DNA of 64,000 bases from a cf. Phormidesmis sp. LEGE 11477 (GTDB lineage: Bacteria > Cyanobacteriota > Cyanobacteriia > Phormidesmidales > Phormidesmidaceae). Location of the stretch: assembly GCF_015207105.1 (NCBI RefSeq), contig NZ_JADEXO010000019.1, positions 1-64,000 on the forward strand, read 5' to 3'. This document shows, piece by piece, positions 38,886-48,184 of this stretch (position 1 is its first letter; each line of letters begins with the position of its first letter). The notes under the pieces are model-generated. The model worked only from the letters and a program-made list of their open reading frames with translations. It ran no database searches and was not told the DNA's origin. Position numbers and translations under genes: made by a program.

Positions 38886-39440
38886 CTATACTACCTTAAC
38901 GGCTTGTCCTCTGAACCCGCGAACATCTCGGAGCGCTGAGGCGTTGCTAATGTCTAGCGTTTGGATCACGCTGAAGTTGCCGTTAGTCTCTAGGATGACC
39001 GCGTCGGTATCTTCTACGCTGCTGCCCCCTTGCGTGCGGATAGCGGCTAACACCTCGCCTTCTGCCACCCGCTGCTCTTTCATCGTTTTGTACAAAAACT
39101 CACCTTTAAATAGCAGCAGCGTTGGTTCTGCCTTTAATAGACCTTGAACCACGCTAGTTCGCACTGATAGCCAAGTCAAAATGTATTGAAAGCTGACCAG
39201 CATACCAACCGCTAGCATTGCCTGAGTCCAAGGCGTGCTAGTAGATAGAAGGGAACTAGCTAGTATAGAACCGAAAGCTACAGTGACTACAAAATCAAAA
39301 GAGTTCCACTTAGACAGCGTGCGCTTTCCAGAAATTCGCAGCCAAACGATAACGCCGAAGTAGGATAGAGTGCCGACGACAACGGTGTGTAATATGCTTT
39401 CCCAACTACCAAAAATATCGGATGTAAGTGAATAGTCCAT
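38886..39440 (-). CDS. DUF421/YetF family membrane protein
   Basis: A 184-aa protein with three N-terminal transmembrane segments and the DUF421 hallmarks VWLRISGKRTLSKWNSFDFV and VTVAFGSILASSLLSTSTPW. A cytoplasmic YetF-like domain follows (PTLLLFKGEFLYKTMKEQRV, AEGEVLAAIRTQGGSSVEDT). YetF-type proteins in Bacillus are associated with spore germination and stress, but the cyanobacterial role is unknown. Confidence 0.9.
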   Translation of the reverse strand: MDYSLTSDIFGSWESILHTVVVGTLSYFGVIVWLRISGKRTLSKWNSFDFVVTVAFGSILASSLLSTSTPWTQAMLAVGMLVSFQYILTWLSVRTSVVQGLLKAEPTLLLFKGEFLYKTMKEQRVAEGEVLAAIRTQGGSSVEDTDAVILETNGNFSVIQTLDISNASALRDVRGFRGQAVKVV

Positions 39441-39557
39441 AAGTAATCAGCGAAGGAAAAACAATAAAGTATATTACACTGACCTCTATACACGGACATC
39501 TTCTCTATGAGAGATATATAGAAAGAGAGATAGTTGCTCGTCGAGTAGATTCAGTAA

Positions 39558-40277
39558 TTAGTTGAGTCGTATGATCGCATCGTGAGATAGCGATTCTATT
39601 CTTTTGAAGAGGCGTCTAAGAGGCGTTTTAACCACGTCTTCAAAGAATGTTTCTAAGTCACGACGACTCTGCCTGATTTGTTGCGCTGATAGCTGCTGCA
39701 GCTTGGCCTTTTTATTCACTACTGCTGTTCGAAAGCGTTCGGGCTGCTGTTTGATATTTGATGAGAACCGCGTATTGAACTGAGAAATTTGTTCTGGTAG
39801 TTGCGCTGCGATAGATGATGCCCTTGGCTCGCCTGACACACCATAGCTGCTTAGACGACTGTGTCTACGTTTTGCTGCTATTAGCCTGTAAGGGTCGGTA
39901 TGATGAAAGATTGTTGTAGGTACTAATGGCACTAGCCTGCTGCTTTGTGGCGCGGCATCTTGTTTTACCAAAACTTCTTGGGTGGGGGCGGGCTGTGTCA
40001 ACTCGCTGGGTGATGTATCGAATTTACTGCTGGAAGTATATGAGCTAGGGCGCTCTGTGGACTCTTGATAGTCTTTTACCGGGTAGCTATGTTCTTTTAC
40101 CTGCTGCTGATAGAGATCTGAACTAGCTGCCGCTGAGGTTGGCATAGCCAAGCAAAATGCGGATAGAAGGCACAAAAGAATGACCAGTATCGCAGACGTC
40201 AACTCTGTAAGACGAGACCTTTTGGGTGTACTAAAATTCACGCTATCTAATACAGAGTGTGACGTCTCAAGGAACAA
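39558..40277 (-). CDS. Hypothetical secreted or anchored protein, 239 aa
   Basis: Residues ~22-50 are a hydrophobic signal or anchor ending MPTSAAASS. The next ~100 residues are a Ser/Thr/Pro/Gln-rich linker, and the C-terminal ~80 residues are basic and helical (FRTAVVNKKAKLQQLSAQQI, RRDLETFFEDVVKTPLRRLF). No family is recognised. The basic helix could bind membrane lipid or nucleic acid; I have no evidence for either. Confidence 0.6.
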   Translation of the reverse strand: MFLETSHSVLDSVNFSTPKRSRLTELTSAILVILLCLLSAFCLAMPTSAAASSDLYQQQVKEHSYPVKDYQESTERPSSYTSSSKFDTSPSELTQPAPTQEVLVKQDAAPQSSRLVPLVPTTIFHHTDPYRLIAAKRRHSRLSSYGVSGEPRASSIAAQLPEQISQFNTRFSSNIKQQPERFRTAVVNKKAKLQQLSAQQIRQSRRDLETFFEDVVKTPLRRLFKRIESLSHDAIIRLN

Positions 40278-40343
40278 AGTCTTGACCTACAAAGAATCTA
40301 TCAATAGCCTATCGCTAACTGCTAGCGTTCTCAAATAGAAGCC

Positions 40344-40379
40344 GCAGCGGCACCGCCTATAGGTAGACGGTGCCGCTGC
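40344..40379 (-). terminator. Strong GC hairpin after the baeRF gene
   Basis: GCAGCGGCACCG and CGGTGCCGCTGC pair over twelve perfect bases with a twelve-base loop, 71 bases downstream of the baeRF stop. The U-tract on the minus strand is weak (CTTCTATTTG), so it may be a terminator or a stabilising 3' structure. Confidence 0.6.
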
Positions 40380-40449
40380 AGCTTGATTACTTGCGATCGC
40401 GTTCGCCATTCAGCTTCGCATATTCTCTAGCGGTAAAATCCCACTGCAC

Positions 40450-41640
40450 TTATGCCGTGACCGTTTCAGCCTTCTGCATAATCGGATAGCGCAGCGTCGC
40501 TATAGCATCCGCTTCTGCTGGCAGTTCATCCTGTGCAACTATATAGACTTCAGCATCGGTTTCTAGCGCGCGGGTCGCTGCCCAGTCAATCAGCTCCTGG
40601 CTATCAGACTGCTGTTCATTGTGATAAGTTACCTTGCGGCTCTTCTCGTCGAACGTGCCCCATAGCTTTGCGTTGTTGGCCACTAGCAGCGTATCTACCT
40701 GACCATTGGCCGCAGCATTTAGGATCTGTTCTATGTCTTGAGTTGCTTGATCTTTATCTAGCAGGCTGCCGTACTTTTCTATAGCCTGCTTGCGACTGGC
40801 CGCAAAATGGGGCTCGATGATGTTTAGAGCGTGATCGCGAATTTCTTCAGGACTCAGCTGATCCGGCTGAAAGTCGACGGCATCCTCTAGCAGATGCGGA
40901 TACTTACTAGCTTGCTGATAGATCGGAAACAAAAAGTCTAACCCCACAAATACCAGCGGTACAGTCTGCCCGGCCAATACTTTTTCTACGCCATCAGCCA
41001 CCAGCTGAAAGAATCTTAAGATATCTGTATTCTCACTATCCTTGCCGCTGCCTTGTCCGTGGAATATCTGACGGCTACCGCCTCGGCCTGCCCCATGACC
41101 CTGGAAAGACTCTTCGGGGTCGTCGTAGCGCAAAGCCACTTCTAAGCTATTGGGCGTATCTCCTAAGGACACAGCGCGAACTTGGTGACGGGTAGCTTGG
41201 TACAGGGCTACCTTATTCTGACTGGCCGCTAGAACGTAAAACTGTCCGTCCTCGCTCAGCAGAGGCACCAGTGGTCGCGTGTAGAACTTGTCCCCAACCG
41301 AAGTAAAGGCTTCGAAGGCTAAAGGCAGGCGATAGTAACGAAATGAATCGGGCGATAGAAATAAGGCAAGTCCGGCCTGCTGATGCTGCCAGAAATTACT
41401 ATCTTCTAATAAATCAGTAGCGGGCTTTAGCAGCTTCTCGATGTCTATACTGTCGTTAAACTGACTCAGCCGCCTTTCAGCTTCCGATAGCTGATTCTTT
41501 AACCTGATAGGATCTTGCCTGACTTCTCTACCTGCTTCGTGAGTAGGTAGATATATGGAAATGCATGGAGCGCTCTGTGTACTATTCCGTGTACTGTTAA
41601 GAGAATGAAGCTCTGCTTTTGAGAATGTGTCTATAGTCAT
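40450..41640 (-). CDS. baeRF-type (bacterial eRF1-like) protein
   Basis: A 396-aa protein of the bacterial archaeo-eukaryotic release factor (baeRF) group. The start region PCISIYLPTHEAGREVRQDP followed by LKNQLSEAERRL is the family opening, and the C-terminal third contains the L7Ae/eRF1-like segment (NAAANGQVDTLLVANNAKLW, DWAATRALETDAEVYIVAQD). Such proteins are thought to act at ribosomes or in stress responses; no function is proven. The gene is followed by a strong hairpin. Confidence 0.82.
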   Translation of the reverse strand: MTIDTFSKAELHSLNSTRNSTQSAPCISIYLPTHEAGREVRQDPIRLKNQLSEAERRLSQFNDSIDIEKLLKPATDLLEDSNFWQHQQAGLALFLSPDSFRYYRLPLAFEAFTSVGDKFYTRPLVPLLSEDGQFYVLAASQNKVALYQATRHQVRAVSLGDTPNSLEVALRYDDPEESFQGHGAGRGGSRQIFHGQGSGKDSENTDILRFFQLVADGVEKVLAGQTVPLVFVGLDFLFPIYQQASKYPHLLEDAVDFQPDQLSPEEIRDHALNIIEPHFAASRKQAIEKYGSLLDKDQATQDIEQILNAAANGQVDTLLVANNAKLWGTFDEKSRKVTYHNEQQSDSQELIDWAATRALETDAEVYIVAQDELPAEADAIATLRYPIMQKAETVTA

Positions 41641-41716
41641 GTGTGTAGTGATCTCCTTTTCTATTAAACGGTTACCTCCAGTTTTCTGCTAAAGATGACT
41701 GGCCCAAGTGCCTAGG

Positions 41717-41748
41717 TCAAATCTCCTAAGACTCAAATCTCCTAAGAC
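41717..41748. repeat. Perfect 16-bp tandem duplication
   Basis: TCAAATCTCCTAAGAC occurs twice in a row in the baeRF upstream region, 76 bases before its start codon. Confidence 0.85.
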
Positions 41749-41830
41749 CAAGCCTTTGAGCGAGACAATCCGTATCTGAGGTGTGTGGGTTTGGATTGTC
41801 TTAGCCTTGTGAAAGGCCAGTTTCCTACCT

Positions 41831-42208
41831 TTAGCCATCTCCCCTAGCCGAAGGGTGTGTTGCTTCTACCGCCTGAAAATGCTCTAGTATCTTGTACGAG
41901 TGCTCTGTGCCTTCTGGTACTGTCCAAGAGATTCCTGGCTCAAGTAGGATGGTGTTGCCTTCTAGGCTCAGCTCGGCTCGTCCGCTAAGAACGTAGCCGA
42001 CTGTTTCATAGTTGCGGGCCGCTGCTTGCTTTTGTTCACCATCGCCGGGCTGCTCGTCCCAAAGCCTCATGGCGATCGCATTACCGCTAATCAGTAGCTT
42101 TTGGCCCATACTTCCTGCCTTGGCGTTGTCGGCACTAACCGTCAAGTTGGTAGCTGAATTAGTGGTGATTGGTTCTTGAGTAGTCATACGTTGCATTGCT
42201 TTTTCCAT
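41831..42208 (-). CDS. Cupin-domain protein
   Basis: A 125-aa single-domain cupin. The metal-binding motif 1 region is NYETVGYVLSGRAELSLEGN, with Glu/Tyr in place of the usual His pair, and motif 2 is GISWTVPEGTEHSYKILEHF with His present. The barrel may therefore bind metal weakly or act as a non-catalytic sensor. A start at 42193 or 42187 is also possible. Confidence 0.8.
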   Translation of the reverse strand: MEKAMQRMTTQEPITTNSATNLTVSADNAKAGSMGQKLLISGNAIAMRLWDEQPGDGEQKQAAARNYETVGYVLSGRAELSLEGNTILLEPGISWTVPEGTEHSYKILEHFQAVEATHPSARGDG

Positions 42209-42527
42209 CTTTAAAGGTAGTGGTCATACCGGTGCTTTTACTTCCCCCAAGAGAAACAACTGTTCCAACCGATAGTGAGACTTTCACCTGCGTCTTCTGA
42301 AAATTCTTCTCAATAGTGCCCTTTGCTAGCGCCGCGCTGCTTCAGAGGGTCGTTGCTAGACCATTCATATCAAACAGCTCAAAGCGCCAATGGTGTGATA
42401 TCAGTAGTGTGATAACTACAGTGTGATAACTACTGTATTCATAGTGACAGTCTACTGATGTCTGGGCCGCTACCTAGATAGTCAACTCGATTGTCCTTTT
42501 ACCCAGTGCCTTGATAGAGGATTCCTA
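42209..42527. other. Divergent control region between cupin and CDGSH genes
   Basis: A 319-base gap without a gene. Its notable element is the repeated GTGATAACTAC at 42404-42435, about 95 bases before the CDGSH gene. No strong promoter hexamers were recognised. Confidence 0.5.
42404..42435. promoter_or_regulatory. Tandem 14-bp operator-like repeat upstream of the CDGSH gene
   Basis: AGTGTGATAACTAC occurs twice back to back (42406-42419, 42420-42433). The whole is bounded by AGTAGT and ACTACT, giving dyad symmetry. Spacing does not fit the NtcA consensus GTA-N8-TAC. It could bind a dimeric regulator; this is inference. Confidence 0.5.
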
Positions 42528-42743
42528 ATGGCTGATAGCACTCAAATTACAATTAAAGACAGTGGCCCCTTTCTTGTTAAAGGCCCGTTTACGCTAACTG
42601 ACGCAGAAGGCAACGACTTCACGATTGATAAGGAGATGGTTCCCCTTTGTCGGTGCGGCGCTTCGACTACGCAGCCTTTCTGTAATGGCACCCATCGAAA
42701 GATAGAGTTTGAATCTGTTGTTCGAGCTCCGGCAGAAGACTAA
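42528..42743 (+). CDS. CDGSH iron-sulfur domain protein
   Basis: A 71-aa protein with the three-Cys, one-His [2Fe-2S] motif in CRCGASTTQPFCNGTH (C41, C43, C52, H56). AGAGGA lies six bases upstream of the ATG. Such small proteins handle electrons or transfer clusters and respond to redox state. The N-terminal half forms the beta-cap (GPFLVKGPFTLTDAEGNDFT). Confidence 0.92.
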   Translation: MADSTQITIKDSGPFLVKGPFTLTDAEGNDFTIDKEMVPLCRCGASTTQPFCNGTHRKIEFESVVRAPAED

Positions 42744-42879
42744 GGCCAAGACTGCGACTAAGAAAACAATCGCCAGTGAATAGGCAGATCAAAGAAGATG
42801 TAATGATAAGTATGAGAAGAGCGAGAAGGTCTTGTTATGAGCGACTTCTCTCTTTTCTTTCTTTTCAAGGACTTTAATC

Positions 42880-43200
42880 TTGAAGTATCCTAAAACACCG
42901 GATGGCCGCTATTTTGTAGTGAAGGGACGGCTGTGGCGCTGCACGAACCCCAACCTAGATGAACAGACTCGGCAGCGACACGTAAAAGTGCTGATGAAAG
43001 CGAGAAACCAGATCAAACAAGCAAAAAGAAGAGAAGACCTAGAAGCACTATCGGTAGCTCGCGCTCAGGTCAACCAGGCAAAAATAGAGTTAGGAGAGCG
43101 AGGCTCGGTTTGGTGGACCGATGGTGAGCCAGACTATAATCGCTATCTGGCAAAAAATACGCCTTATGCAGATTGGTTCTCTTCTCTAACTTCTTCTTGA
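42880..43200 (+). CDS. Conserved small hypothetical protein, 106 aa, TTG start
   Basis: The sequence YPKTPDGRYFVVKGRLWRCTNP with the central basic helix (KVLMKARNQIKQAKRREDLE) and the end VWWTDGEPDYNRY belongs to a small protein family widespread in bacteria. The start is TTG 42880, supported by AAGGAC at seven bases. It sits nine bases before the glutaminase gene and is probably cotranscribed with it. Function unknown. Confidence 0.78.
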   Translation: MKYPKTPDGRYFVVKGRLWRCTNPNLDEQTRQRHVKVLMKARNQIKQAKRREDLEALSVARAQVNQAKIELGERGSVWWTDGEPDYNRYLAKNTPYADWFSSLTSS

Positions 43201-43209
43201 CTAGATTCA

Positions 43210-44184
43210 ATGACTCTACTTCAACGCTTTCTCGATGAGCTTTATCAGCGCTACCACACCCTAGGCGACGGTACTGTAGCTAGCTACATTCCTGAGCTGA
43301 AGAAGGCCGATCCTAACTGGTTTGGAATTAGTGTGGTGACTGTAGACGGGCGGGTTTTTGGCGCTGGAGATATACAGCAGAAGTTCACCATTCAATCTGT
43401 TTCTAAGGTGTTTGCGTTTGGACTAGCGTTAGAGAGCCAGGGCAGGGATACGGTATTAGAAAAGGTAGGCGTCGAGCCAACTGGCGATCCTTTCAATTCG
43501 CTGATCCGACTAGACGAAGATTCTAAGCGGCCTTTTAATCCAATGATTAACGCTGGCGCGATCGCAACCACTAGCTTGATCAAAGGCAGCGGACCCACCA
43601 GCAAACTCAACAACCTGCTCAGCATGTTTGAGCGCTACCTAGGCCATGAAGTATTTATCGATATGCCAACTTTCATGTCTGAGAGATCCACAGGGCATCG
43701 AAACAGAGCCATGGCGCATCTGATGCTTCATTTCGACATGATCAGCCATGATATTAACGCCGCGCTCGATCTGTATTTTCAGCAGTGCTCTGTGATGGTG
43801 ACCTGCCAAGATCTGGCTATGATGGCTGCAACGCTAGCCAACAAAGGCAAACAACCTGTCACTCAAAAGCAAGCGGTCAATCCCGACTATGTTCGCGATA
43901 TTCTTAGCGTAATGTACACCTGCGGTATGTACAACCGCGCTGGCGAATGGGCCTATCGGGTGGGTATACCTGCCAAGAGCGGCGTTTCAGGCGGCATTCT
44001 AGCGATCGTACCAGGCAAGGCGGGAATTGCCACTTTCTCGCCGCTAATCGATAAAAATGGCAATAGCGTTAGAGGGATTCGTGTGTTCGAAGAACTCTCA
44101 CGTAAGTACGGCCTACATCTATTCGATCTATCGATGGGGCGCTGCGTATTTTCAAAAGCGACTCAAGATACCAGCGAGAGCTGA
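43210..44184 (+). CDS. glsA: Glutaminase A
   Basis: Hydrolyses glutamine to glutamate and ammonia. The 324-aa protein has the serine-hydrolase-type SxxK in [16 protein letters not shown] (S63, K66), plus [45 protein letters not shown] and [20 protein letters not shown]. All are diagnostic of the glutaminase family. It follows the 106-aa gene with nine bases between, suggesting a two-gene unit. Confidence 0.95.
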   Translation: MTLLQRFLDELYQRYHTLGDGTVASYIPELKKADPNWFGISVVTVDGRVFGAGDIQQKFTIQSVSKVFAFGLALESQGRDTVLEKVGVEPTGDPFNSLIRLDEDSKRPFNPMINAGAIATTSLIKGSGPTSKLNNLLSMFERYLGHEVFIDMPTFMSERSTGHRNRAMAHLMLHFDMISHDINAALDLYFQQCSVMVTCQDLAMMAATLANKGKQPVTQKQAVNPDYVRDILSVMYTCGMYNRAGEWAYRVGIPAKSGVSGGILAIVPGKAGIATFSPLIDKNGNSVRGIRVFEELSRKYGLHLFDLSMGRCVFSKATQDTSES

Positions 44185-44224
44185 TTTAACAGAGCACTAC
44201 CTGCTACCTTCCAAAGGCTATTAT

Positions 44225-44869
44225 CTAAAGGTTCTTCTTCAGCTGAGACAGCACTCTCGCGATCACAATCACTGTGAGTGAAATGAGCACAATCTTACTA
44301 ATTGGCCCCAAGAACTCACCTACTTTCTCGTAGCTTGCGCCTAGCCAAAAGCCAGCTAGCGTCAACAGGCTAGTCCAAGCTAAAGAGCCGATTGTGGAGT
44401 AAGTCAAAAATTGAAACATCGGCATCTTAGCAATGCCAGCGGGCACAGAGATATAGGTGCGAATGCCAGGGACTAGACGCCCTAGTCCAATTGCCCAGTA
44501 GCCCCGCTGAGAAAACCACTGCTGTGTGGCGACGACTTCTTTGCTAGAGATGCCTAGCCATCTGCCATATCTATCGGCGAGACCCCGTATTCTGGCTAGT
44601 CCTAGGATCTTACCGACGTAGTACCAGGCAAGCCCTCCCAGCACAGAGCCGATCGTGCCAGCAACGATTGCTAGCGACATGTTCATTTCTCCTTTAGCGA
44701 CTGCAAAGCCAGCTAGCGGCATGATTAGCTCGGATGGGATCGGCGGTATTACATTTTCTAGCAGCATCAGAAAAGCGATGCCCCAATAGCCAAAAAGCGT
44801 GATGATATTGACGACTCGATCTAAAACGTCCAAGTTAGCTCTAGTAATTTCTGAATAACTGCTCGACAC
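44225..44869 (-). CDS. DedA family membrane protein
   Basis: A 214-aa integral membrane protein with the DedA signature: LENVIPPIPSELIMPLAGF, GLAWYYVGKILG, and GRLVPGIRTYISVPAGIAKM followed by FLTYSTIGSLAWT. The FxGRxxPxxR-type motif is nearly intact. DedA members are undecaprenyl-phosphate or polar-lipid flippases. It is convergent with glsA, with 40 bases between stops. Confidence 0.93.
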   Translation of the reverse strand: MSSSYSEITRANLDVLDRVVNIITLFGYWGIAFLMLLENVIPPIPSELIMPLAGFAVAKGEMNMSLAIVAGTIGSVLGGLAWYYVGKILGLARIRGLADRYGRWLGISSKEVVATQQWFSQRGYWAIGLGRLVPGIRTYISVPAGIAKMPMFQFLTYSTIGSLAWTSLLTLAGFWLGASYEKVGEFLGPISKIVLISLTVIVIARVLSQLKKNL

Positions 44870-45120
44870 CCATACTGTGATGCATCTCTGTGGACGGTCA
44901 TCTAACTAGAAGTACATTTTCCTGATCGCATCCTAGAATGACTTTCCATAACATGCAGCTTTAGTCAAAATATACAGCTTGGGTGACTTGCCGCATATCC
45001 TATGAAGTCTGGCTTATTCAAGTGCTTCCCTTGTCAAAAGAAAGCGGTAAGCGCCGTTTTGCCAAGTCCTTCCCTGCCAATTTTCAAGGCGTCTAAAGGT
45101 TGCCGGGTTAAAGGCAATAT

Positions 45121-46500
45121 GTGTGCATAAAATTCATAAATAAGTTTTGGGTATTTGGTTTGAGAACTTCTGCAAGAGTCTTTTTGAAAGCGGTTGTTGT
45201 GGCGATCGCACTCATGCTCACTAGCAGTATTAGTCGCGCAGACTATTCTCTAGAAAAAGGCTCAGAACAAAGAGGCTCAGAACAAAAAGCATCCGACAAA
45301 AGTTTAGACCAGAAAAGCACCGAAGAAGAGACCTTAGAACCAGCCGTCTTAGAGAGTTTATTGCCGTTAAGGCTACTACAGGGCCAAGAAAAACAGCAAG
45401 CAGTTGAACTAATTGCCCGAGATACCGCTCTATTTGAAACAGGTCGCGCCGCGCTGTTAGCTGCCGTTGACCACAGTCTGGCCTACCTGCGTACCCCCAG
45501 CGCTATCGATGACTACCGCGAATACGCCGTTCCCGGTATTACCCATGATCGCGTGCGCCGCAGTCTTCAGCGCTTTCGTGACCTAGTGGTCGACAGTGAC
45601 TCTGTTGCAGAACTACAGCAAGCCGTAGCTACAGAATTTGACTTCTATCAGTCGATTGGTCAAGACGAAGCTGGCAGCGTCGCTTTTACAGGCTATTTTG
45701 AACCGACCTACCGCGCCAGTCTGACGCCGGACGAAACCTACCGCTATCCCCTCTACAGCCGCCCGCTCACGTTAGATCAGTGGTCTGAACCTCACCCTAC
45801 CCGCGCAGAGCTAGAAGGCATCGACGGATTGCAGGCTCAGCAAGGACCCCTCAAGGGTTTAGAGCTGGCCTGGTTGCCTACTCGCCTAGAGGCATTTTTA
45901 GTCCAGGTTCAAGGGTCGGCCAGACTAGAAATGACAGACGGCAGTACCTACTCAATCGGCTACGATGGCCGCACGAATTACCCTTATACCAGTATTGGCC
46001 GCGCGCTAATTGAGGATGGGATTATTCCAGAAGACGAGCTAACGCTACCGGTTTTAATGGCTTACTTTGAGCGTAATCCTGAGGCACTCGATCGCTATAT
46101 CCCCCGCAACAATCGCTTCGTTTTCTTTAGAGCAACCAATGGCGCTCCAGCAACGGGCAGTCTTGGCTATCCGGTAACAGCAGGGCGCTCTATCGCCACC
46201 GATAAGACTGTGATGCCGCCAGGCGCTCTAGCTTTAATTAGCTTGCCTCTACCTCAAGTCAACGATACGCAAACCGAAGCAGACCTTACGGAAAGCCCGG
46301 TAGAAGAAAGCTCAGTAGAAGAAAGCTCAGTAGAAGAAAGTCCAACGACCAGCCGATTCGTACTAGATCAAGACACGGGAGGGGCGATCAAAGGCGCTGG
46401 CCGCGTAGATTTATTTGTGGGCACGGGTGCAGACGCTGGAGAAGTGGCTGGCCTGATCAATCACACAGGTGCTCTGTATTACTTGCTACTAAAAGAGTGA
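45121..46500 (+). CDS. mltA: Membrane-bound lytic murein transglycosylase A
   Basis: MltA cleaves peptidoglycan glycan strands with formation of anhydromuropeptides. A basic start and hydrophobic segment (VVVAIALMLTSSISRADYS) form the signal peptide. The MltA domain shows FTGYFEPTYRASLTPDETYR, FLVQVQGSARLEM and GYDGRTNYPYTSIG; the catalytic 3D domain shows FVLDQDTGGAIKGAGRVDLF. Between these, an insert with three VEESS/VEESP repeats interrupts the 3D region, which is unusual. GTG 45121 has AAAGG six bases upstream. Confidence 0.93.
   Translation: MCIKFINKFWVFGLRTSARVFLKAVVVAIALMLTSSISRADYSLEKGSEQRGSEQKASDKSLDQKSTEEETLEPAVLESLLPLRLLQGQEKQQAVELIARDTALFETGRAALLAAVDHSLAYLRTPSAIDDYREYAVPGITHDRVRRSLQRFRDLVVDSDSVAELQQAVATEFDFYQSIGQDEAGSVAFTGYFEPTYRASLTPDETYRYPLYSRPLTLDQWSEPHPTRAELEGIDGLQAQQGPLKGLELAWLPTRLEAFLVQVQGSARLEMTDGSTYSIGYDGRTNYPYTSIGRALIEDGIIPEDELTLPVLMAYFERNPEALDRYIPRNNRFVFFRATNGAPATGSLGYPVTAGRSIATDKTVMPPGALALISLPLPQVNDTQTEADLTESPVEESSVEESSVEESPTTSRFVLDQDTGGAIKGAGRVDLFVGTGADAGEVAGLINHTGALYYLLLKE
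46300..46344. repeat. 15-bp in-frame tandem repeat in mltA
   Basis: GTAGAAGAAAGCTCA twice and GTAGAAGAAAGTCCA once, encoding VEESS-VEESS-VEESP within the surface insert of the 3D domain. It can change length in five-residue steps without breaking the frame. Confidence 0.9.
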
Positions 46501-46837
46501 CCACTTCAAAAAGAAGATAAAAGCACTGATTGTTTAACAAAAGTCATAAAAATATTTCATTTAGTAGGCGAGATAGCCAGAAACTGCAAAGACTTGTACG
46601 GACTTTAGACGTCATGAGCTGTAGATAAGTACTAGCTGCTGCTGTTCGAACATTTAGGTAACAGCTTCTGTCCTAATTCAGCTATTACTATGTCTGCTCT
46701 AGATATCACAAGCTGTCTCTAGGATTTCTGGCTCTTAGGCTTTCCTTGCATAATTCTCTTAGCAGTGTTAGCGAGTCTTGGAAGTCGAATGGTGAAGATA
46801 GCAATCTTCGCAGGACGCACGCAAAAGGAAGACTATT
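46501..46837. other. Intergenic region after mltA
   Basis: About 340 bases with no supported gene, tRNA or clear terminator. A TAGGATTTC-TTAGGCTTTCC half-repeat occurs near 46720. The right end supplies the ribosome-binding site of the small gene at 46838. Confidence 0.4.
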
Positions 46838-47071
46838 GTGCCACAGCGTTGTTTTAAGCCCCTGACACCGAACCCGTTTGAAAGCTATCGAGACCCTACT
46901 ACTGGACGGTGGCAAATCATATATCCAATAGAGATATCGCCCGAGCTAGCCTCTACTCAACAAAAACAGTCTTTAGGATGTGACAATTCTCAGAGCGTTC
47001 CACCGCAACGACAGCGGACAAAGAATTTCGGAACTAGACCGCAATGCGAGATACCTAGAGCTAAAGGATAG
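46838..47071 (+). CDS. Probable small conserved protein, 77 aa, GTG start
   Basis: The N-terminus PQRCFKPLTPNPFESYRDP with TGRWQIIYP looks like a conserved cyanobacterial small protein. AAGGAAGA lies eight bases before GTG 46838. The remainder is low in structure and basic. Its stop codon ends exactly one base before the stop codon of the convergent EamA gene. I know no function; the call rests on the ribosome-binding site and the motif-like N-terminus. Confidence 0.5.
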   Translation: MPQRCFKPLTPNPFESYRDPTTGRWQIIYPIEISPELASTQQKQSLGCDNSQSVPPQRQRTKNFGTRPQCEIPRAKG

Positions 47072-48055
47072 TCATTTATATAGCAACAACCACACGCCGC
47101 TGAGTGCGACAGCAACGCCTAGAATGGCGCGGCGACTAATCTTCTCACCTAGCAAGGCCGCTACAGGTAATACGAAGAGTGGGCTAGTTGCTAAAAGTGC
47201 CTGAGCAATGCCGGCTGCTGTGTATTTAAGTGCGATTTGCTGAAGCCAAATACCTAAATAGGTGGCAAAGAAGGACGCGATCGCAACGCCACCCAACAGT
47301 CGAGGCGACTTCAGCGCGATCGCAACAGATTGCCACCTTTCTCTTGTGGTCTTCGCCGCCTGTTGAATTCCGGTCGATTTCGCTTCTAAATACTGCGGTC
47401 TAATGGCGACTAGTCCAACCATAAAGATCAGTCCGGCTCCTAATCGAATCAAGCTGCTCCATAGAGGGGATACTGTTGTTTCAGCCAGCGCTGCTCTAGA
47501 GAGAACCGCACCTATCGCCTGACAGGCCGTTGCCAAGAGTGAAATCTGTAGCCCTGCTCTGGTAGCCGGAACCGGATCGCCGGGTACTCGCTCACTAATT
47601 ACCCAGGCGATTCCTAAAAGGGTGATGAGGATGCCTGCGATCGCATTCAAAGGTAGACGCTCCGATAGAAAAATCCAGGCTAAGACAGTACTCATCGGCG
47701 GTGCAAGCGTCTCTAACAGCAGCGCCTTTCTGGCCCCCAGCGCATTAATAGCCGAAAAGTAAGCCATATCGCCTAGCCCAATTCCTAATCCGCCGCTGAG
47801 TCCTAGCAAGACCACAGAAACCCAGGGCAAACTGGGAACCGGCTCACCGCCGAGCTGAATCAATATCGTCAATAGCAGCAGAGCTAGGGCAAAAGCACCC
47901 TTCACCAAATTCAGCACCAAAGGCGATAGCTGCCGGCCCATACGACCAAACATCAGCGATGCCATCGCCCACAGAAACGCCGCCAGTAGCGCCGCCCCTT
48001 CACCGACTAACGCGCCATCTAATACCCCGCTAGTCGACAGATTCACAAACTCCAT
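47072..48055 (-). CDS. EamA (DMT superfamily) transporter
   Basis: A 327-aa protein with ten predicted helices in two EamA repeats. Residues ~18-150 form the first (LAAFLWAMASLMFGRMGRQL, LGARKALLLETLAPPMSTVL) and ~165-325 the second (LATACQAIGAVLSRAALAE, KYTAAGIAQALLATSPLFVL). Members move amino acids or other metabolites; the substrate cannot be read from sequence. Confidence 0.9.
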   Translation of the reverse strand: MEFVNLSTSGVLDGALVGEGAALLAAFLWAMASLMFGRMGRQLSPLVLNLVKGAFALALLLLTILIQLGGEPVPSLPWVSVVLLGLSGGLGIGLGDMAYFSAINALGARKALLLETLAPPMSTVLAWIFLSERLPLNAIAGILITLLGIAWVISERVPGDPVPATRAGLQISLLATACQAIGAVLSRAALAETTVSPLWSSLIRLGAGLIFMVGLVAIRPQYLEAKSTGIQQAAKTTRERWQSVAIALKSPRLLGGVAIASFFATYLGIWLQQIALKYTAAGIAQALLATSPLFVLPVAALLGEKISRRAILGVAVALSGVWLLLYK

Positions 48056-48184
48056 TCACCTATTCCATTTACTGTCATCACGCCGCTGCTACTAGATCCT
48101 CTATAAATCTCCTATAGCGATCGCCCTTTGCTTCATACATTTCTCAACCGCTATAAAATAAGACTCTAGACTACTAACCTCCGT

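Noticed and set aside
42404-42420. NtcA-binding site
   Set aside because: Spacing between GTA and TAC is ten bases, not eight, and no matching -10 element is present.
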